A DNA stretch of 7,267 bases from DASYAN01 sp036501345 (lineage in GTDB: Bacteria > Chloroflexota > Ktedonobacteria > Ktedonobacterales > Ktedonobacteraceae): positions 1-7,267 of the forward strand of contig DASYAN010000290.1 of NCBI GenBank assembly GCA_036501345.1, read 5' to 3'. The position numbers were made by a program, and so were the translations under genes. Under the pieces are notes generated by a model. That model was given only the letters and a program-made list of their open reading frames with translations. It searched no databases and was not told the DNA's origin. Below are positions 4,835 through 7,267 of the stretch, piece after piece. Position 1 is the first letter of the stretch, and every line of letters starts with the position of its first letter.

Positions 4835-6205
4835 TTATTGCTGTTCTGCGTGTAAATGCTTCTGCATAGCCTTTATGTCTCCTGCAACTGTCTTAATACC
4901 AATCAGGCAAATCAGGCCAGCCAGGAAGAGACTGGTTGGACCTGTGACCAGGAGGGCAAAACCGAGCGAATGAGTATTGCTAATCCATCCAACAATGAGC
5001 GGTGAGGATGCATCTCCTAGCAGGTGACCTAATAACAATGCCAGTCCGATTGCTGTAGATCGGATGTCTGGTGTCGTAATATCTTGTATGATCGCTTGTA
5101 TTGGACCCAGACACATGCTCAGACAGATAATCGCACCGACGAAGACTGCTACAAAAGCGGAAAGCTGGTGGAGAGAGAGCGCTAACCAAGTGAGAGGAGC
5201 TCCCAGCAAAAATGCCAGTGCGGCAATGGTCATGCGTCCCTGTAGAAAACGCTGTTGAAGTACGTCCGCTAGCCATCCTCCTAACAACGTGCCAGTTAGG
5301 CTACCTCCTGCTAGTGCCCCAGCTGAGATGACCCCTGCTTTGGTTGAGGTAAGTTCGAATGTGCGTATCAAGTAAGTGGAAAGCCAGGCCAGCGAGGCTC
5401 CAATAATAAAGAAGCTGCAGATCATCGCTCCTACCAGTACCCAGTAGGTTGGTGTCTTGGACAATTTCCTGACCGCACTGAAAAACCCTTTGCCCAAGCC
5501 TCCATGGGCCATGCTGGCTTCATGCTCCTCTTCCTTGGCGGTATCAAAAGCTCCACGTTGCGGTTCGACTGCCCGCCAGATGAAGAAAGCTGCGATCAGA
5601 CCGGGGATACCAACGATATAAAAGGCCCAGCGCCAGCCAAGTGTATCGGCGATCAGACCTCCGAGTGCCAGTCCTATGGCAGTACCAAAGAGATTTCCTG
5701 TTGACCAGATGGAGAACATACGCCCTCGTATCTCTTTAGGAAAATAGTCGCCTATGAGCGATAAAGAGGCTGGAGCGTAACCTGCCTCGCCAATGCCCAG
5801 AAATGCTTGCGTAGTAAAGAGCTGAATAAAGTTTTGTGTGAACCCTCCTAATGCGGTGAATATACTCCAGATACTCACACAGATGGCAATGATATTTTTC
5901 CGTTTCCCTTTATCGGCCCATACTCCAAGTGGGAGTGTGGCTAGACCGTAAATTAAGAGAAATGACGAATTGAGTAAACCTAGCTGTGTATCACTTAAAC
6001 TGAAATCAGCTTTAACATGTGTTTGTACTGCTGGTAGAGTAGAACGAGCTGTATAATTGAGAATATTGATAACTAGCAGAACGATGAAAGTGGTAAGCGC
6101 CTGTGTTTTACTTGGCTGTATCATTTTGCTCTTTTTGGATATTGAAGGCTCCGTTATCGTTACGATGGGTGGCCTAGCCTCTTCTGTTGTGTCTTCTTGT
6201 GGCAT
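4835..6205 (-). CDS. MFS transporter, Spinster-like
   Basis: A 456-residue inner-membrane carrier of the major facilitator superfamily with about 12 membrane helices. After a hydrophilic N-terminus (1-34) come six helices in roughly 36-211, a charged cytoplasmic loop (212-252, with EEEHEA), then six helices in roughly 253-440. The motif A loop is GVWADKGKRK (94-103). The TM4-TM5 region GIGEAGYAPASLSLIGDYFP (137-156) and the following R-G-R, with GWRWAFYIVGIPGLI (190-204), resemble Spinster-type and organic-anion carriers. A weaker second motif-A-like element is LLGGWLADVLQQR (307-319). The substrate cannot be read from the sequence. ATG 6205 has AGGAAG 13 bases away, which is weak; ATG 6124 (MIQPSK), just before TM1, is a plausible shorter start. 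It converges on the tRNA gene and shares its terminator. Confidence 0.93.
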   Translation of the reverse strand: MPQEDTTEEARPPIVTITEPSISKKSKMIQPSKTQALTTFIVLLVINILNYTARSTLPAVQTHVKADFSLSDTQLGLLNSSFLLIYGLATLPLGVWADKGKRKNIIAICVSIWSIFTALGGFTQNFIQLFTTQAFLGIGEAGYAPASLSLIGDYFPKEIRGRMFSIWSTGNLFGTAIGLALGGLIADTLGWRWAFYIVGIPGLIAAFFIWRAVEPQRGAFDTAKEEEHEASMAHGGLGKGFFSAVRKLSKTPTYWVLVGAMICSFFIIGASLAWLSTYLIRTFELTSTKAGVISAGALAGGSLTGTLLGGWLADVLQQRFLQGRMTIAALAFLLGAPLTWLALSLHQLSAFVAVFVGAIICLSMCLGPIQAIIQDITTPDIRSTAIGLALLLGHLLGDASSPLIVGWISNTHSLGFALLVTGPTSLFLAGLICLIGIKTVAGDIKAMQKHLHAEQQ

Positions 6206-6469
6206 TATGAAAAAACTGCTTCCTTTCCTTTTCTTTTTCTACTGTACGTAGCTGCGATAGTTATGGTTGCGTTTGATGGCAATAGCATGTCTGCACGTTT
6301 CTTCTATGCGGAATTGGTATGGATTCTAGCCTGATTATGGCGATTTAGTGAAACCATATGGTCGGGTTGGATCGTGTAGAAAGGGTAGAGTCTATACACT
6401 TTTTCTATCAGGGCTTTACACTTTGCGGTTGTTCTGCAGCAAAGGAAGATGGCAGTATGTATGCTGTTA
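6206..6469. other. divergent intergenic region between the MFS and GlsB-like genes
   Basis: I find no supported gene in the 317 bases between 6206 and 6522. A pyrimidine-rich tract (6216-6242) forms the purine-rich leader of the MFS gene on the minus strand. TTTACA (6415-6420) and TATACA (6393-6398) resemble promoter boxes but have no correctly spaced partners. No convincing minus-strand promoter for the MFS gene was found. Confidence 0.5.
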
Positions 6470-6485
6470 TTGCCTAGTATGCTGT
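6459..6485 (+). repeat. direct repeat GTATGCTGT in the GlsB-like gene's upstream region
   Basis: GTATGCTGT occurs at 6459-6467 and 6477-6485, an 18-bp period. The second copy lies in the spacer of the candidate promoter, where a bound regulator would interfere with or aid polymerase. Short, so possibly chance. Confidence 0.3.
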
Positions 6486-6499
6486 GTATGTGCTATAGA
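6470..6499 (+). promoter_or_regulatory. candidate promoter of the GlsB-like gene
   Basis: TTGCCT (6470-6475) and TATAGA (6494-6499), both four of six, are 18 bp apart and would start transcription near 6506, about 17 nt before the ATG, leaving just enough leader for AAGGAGG (6511-6517). Only a moderate match. Confidence 0.33.
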
Positions 6500-6522
6500 G
6501 CAGAAACATAAAGGAGGATGAA

Positions 6523-6870
6523 ATGCTCATTCTTGCTGATGGAGTCACGATCACGATAGGTCATAACATCTGGTCCTTCAGTCTAAGTTTTCTATTGTAT
6601 CTGCTGCTTGCGGCAATTGTGGGTGTCATTGCTGAATACATTGTCGGCTGGCGTGTTCCTCTAGGAATTATCGGGGCAATTGTTGCCGGGATTGTTGGTG
6701 CTTGGCTAATGACTCAGGTGATTTCCATTCAAGGAGTTGGAGACCTTTACCTCTTCGGGAATAAGGATTATCCCCTTTTCAGAGCATTGCTAGGTGCAAT
6801 TGTCTTTGTTGGGCTCTGGCATCTGCTCACTTATGGCATGACACGTCGTTACTATCGTGAAGCAGCCTGA
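6523..6870 (+). CDS. GlsB/YeaQ/YmgE family stress-response membrane protein
   Basis: A 115-residue small integral membrane protein of the family once called transglycosylase-associated; the biochemical role is not established and members are linked to stress responses. Three hydrophobic helices are visible at about 18-41, 46-66 and 86-106. The first two are separated by the short VGWRVPLG turn, and the second is Gly/Ala-rich (IIGAIVAGIVGAWLM), typical of the family. The protein ends in a basic tail (TRRYYREAA). It is longer than the roughly 80-residue enterobacterial forms because of an extended segment (about 67-85, ISIQGVGDLYLFGNKDYP) between helices 2 and 3. AAGGAGG lies five bases before ATG 6523, so the start is secure. 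It is a single gene between its own promoter region and a terminator. Confidence 0.85.
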   Translation: MLILADGVTITIGHNIWSFSLSFLLYLLLAAIVGVIAEYIVGWRVPLGIIGAIVAGIVGAWLMTQVISIQGVGDLYLFGNKDYPLFRALLGAIVFVGLWHLLTYGMTRRYYREAA

Positions 6871-6903
6871 TGCTGGCCGCTGGTGAAAAGCTCTTCTGCG
6901 AAG

Positions 6904-6952
6904 AAAGAGGCCTATCTTCAAACTTCATCAGCTTGAAGATAGGCCTCTTTTC
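6904..6952 (+). terminator. rho-independent terminator after the GlsB-like gene
   Basis: A perfect 18-bp stem AAAGAGGCCTATCTTCAA (6904-6921) / TTGAAGATAGGCCTCTTT (6933-6950) with an 11-nt loop is followed by TCC. The T-run is short (6948-6951) but the arms end in A/T-rich bases in both directions. It lies 33 nt after the TGA. Confidence 0.85.
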
Positions 6953-7061
6953 CTGCTACCATAAAAAAGAACTTATTGAACGTTCATATAAATAGGTATA
7001 TTTATCAGGGTGTCCGTGAACTCTTCCATCTGAAATGAGATTCGTGCTCAGATCTTGGTTT

Positions 7062-7104
7062 AGATAAGCAGGGATTCCCGCTTTCCTTGACTCCCTGTTT
7101 ATCT
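7062..7104. repeat. 13-bp hairpin in the right-hand noncoding region
   Basis: AGATAAGCAGGGA (7062-7074) pairs with TCCCTGTTTATCT (7092-7104) over all 13 positions, one of them a G-U pair if the plus strand is the RNA. The loop is 17 nt. No T-run follows on either side, so it is not a typical terminator. The compensating G-U hints at selection at RNA level, though one pair is weak evidence. Confidence 0.5.
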
Positions 7105-7140
7105 CCGCAAGTAGTGAAATTTTTGAAAAAAAACTACAAT

Positions 7141-7218
7141 CGTAAACTTGGCTTGGCACACGCTCATTTTAAGAGACCGGAAAAGACGATTTCGTGTTTG
7201 CCTCATGCAAAGTTTACG
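7141..7218. repeat. spaced inverted repeat CGTAAACTT / AAGTTTACG
   Basis: Perfect 9-bp arms at 7141-7149 and 7210-7218 enclose 60 bp. A second pair, CACGCTC (7159-7165) and GAGCGTG (7258-7264), interleaves with the first. Such interleaving would form a pseudoknot-like fold in RNA or mark nested element ends in DNA. Confidence 0.4.
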
Positions 7219-7267
7219 GTTCTAGAAAAAAGCTGAACGGAAAACCTGACTTGTGGCGAGCGTGAAA

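Larger units (their letters stand above)
6956..7267. other. hairpin-rich region without a supported gene
   Basis: No ORF here has a ribosome-binding site or recognisable product; a 67-codon minus-strand frame (6956-7159) looks accidental. The DNA is full of dyad symmetry: TGAACGTTCA (6977-6986), ATAAATA-GGTA-TATTTAT (6988-7005), ATCTGA/TCAGAT (7028-7053), a 13-bp hairpin (7062-7104), the inverted pair CGTAAACTT/AAGTTTACG (7141-7149, 7210-7218) and CACGCTC/GAGCGTG (7159-7165, 7258-7264). This could be a structured RNA, the end of a mobile or repeated element running off the window, or an untranslated leader. Confidence 0.45.

Noticed and set aside
6956..7159. 67-codon minus-strand ORF
   Set aside because: No ribosome-binding site and its frame crosses the hairpins; it resembles no protein I know, so I describe the region as noncoding.
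1..7267. CRISPR array, insertion sequence or known defence system
   Set aside because: No regularly spaced long repeats, no transposase or integrase, and no nuclease, reverse transcriptase or helicase motifs were seen in any supported ORF.

Overview
The window reads as chromosomal DNA of a free-living, mid-GC bacterium. Coding sequences have strong Shine-Dalgarno sites, promoters are sigma-70-like (TTGACR, 17 bp, TATAAT-like) and long perfect stem-loops serve as terminators. The gene content (3-methylcrotonyl-CoA carboxylase beta subunit, a PspA/IM30 protein with a low-complexity tail, a long GlsB/YeaQ-type membrane protein, a Spinster-like MFS carrier) and the loose spacing would fit a Chloroflexota/Ktedonobacteria-type genome. 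That assignment is a guess from general style, not from a marker gene.

Layout from left to right. 1-776 (minus): N-terminal half of a biotin-dependent acyl-CoA carboxyltransferase, best matched to methylcrotonyl-CoA carboxylase beta, cut by the window edge, with its own promoter and a possible operator at 834-878. 777-1123: noncoding, containing divergent promoters and a 12-bp palindrome. 1124-3012 (plus): an A-rich locus of unknown function. It holds a possible 49-codon leader ORF, a hairpin that covers a ribosome-binding site, and then a long reading frame interrupted by an apparent one-base deletion in an A run (about 1414-1418), an in-frame TAG (1870) and an in-frame TAA (2860). It looks like one gene in decay, or a set of in-frame pieces needing recoding. 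3013-3315: noncoding leader/promoter region with several repeats. 3316-3693 (plus): small charged hypothetical protein. 3694-4452 (minus): PspA/IM30, whose stop codon directly abuts the stop of the preceding gene. 4662-4825 (plus): a consensus promoter, tRNA-Gly(CCC) with encoded CCA, and a 17-bp stem terminator shared with the convergent gene. 4835-6205 (minus): MFS transporter. 6523-6870 (plus): GlsB/YeaQ/YmgE-family membrane protein followed by an 18-bp stem terminator. 6956-7267: no convincing gene, but a dense series of hairpins and inverted repeats.

The genes do not form one pathway. MccB belongs to leucine/isovalerate breakdown. PspA and the GlsB-like protein are both envelope/stress proteins, but each is a separate unit. 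No transposase, CRISPR array or recognisable defence system is visible. The most unusual part is the interrupted 1.1-3.0 kb locus with its leader arrangement, followed by the hairpin-rich right edge and the inverted repeat filling the spacer of the tRNA promoter.
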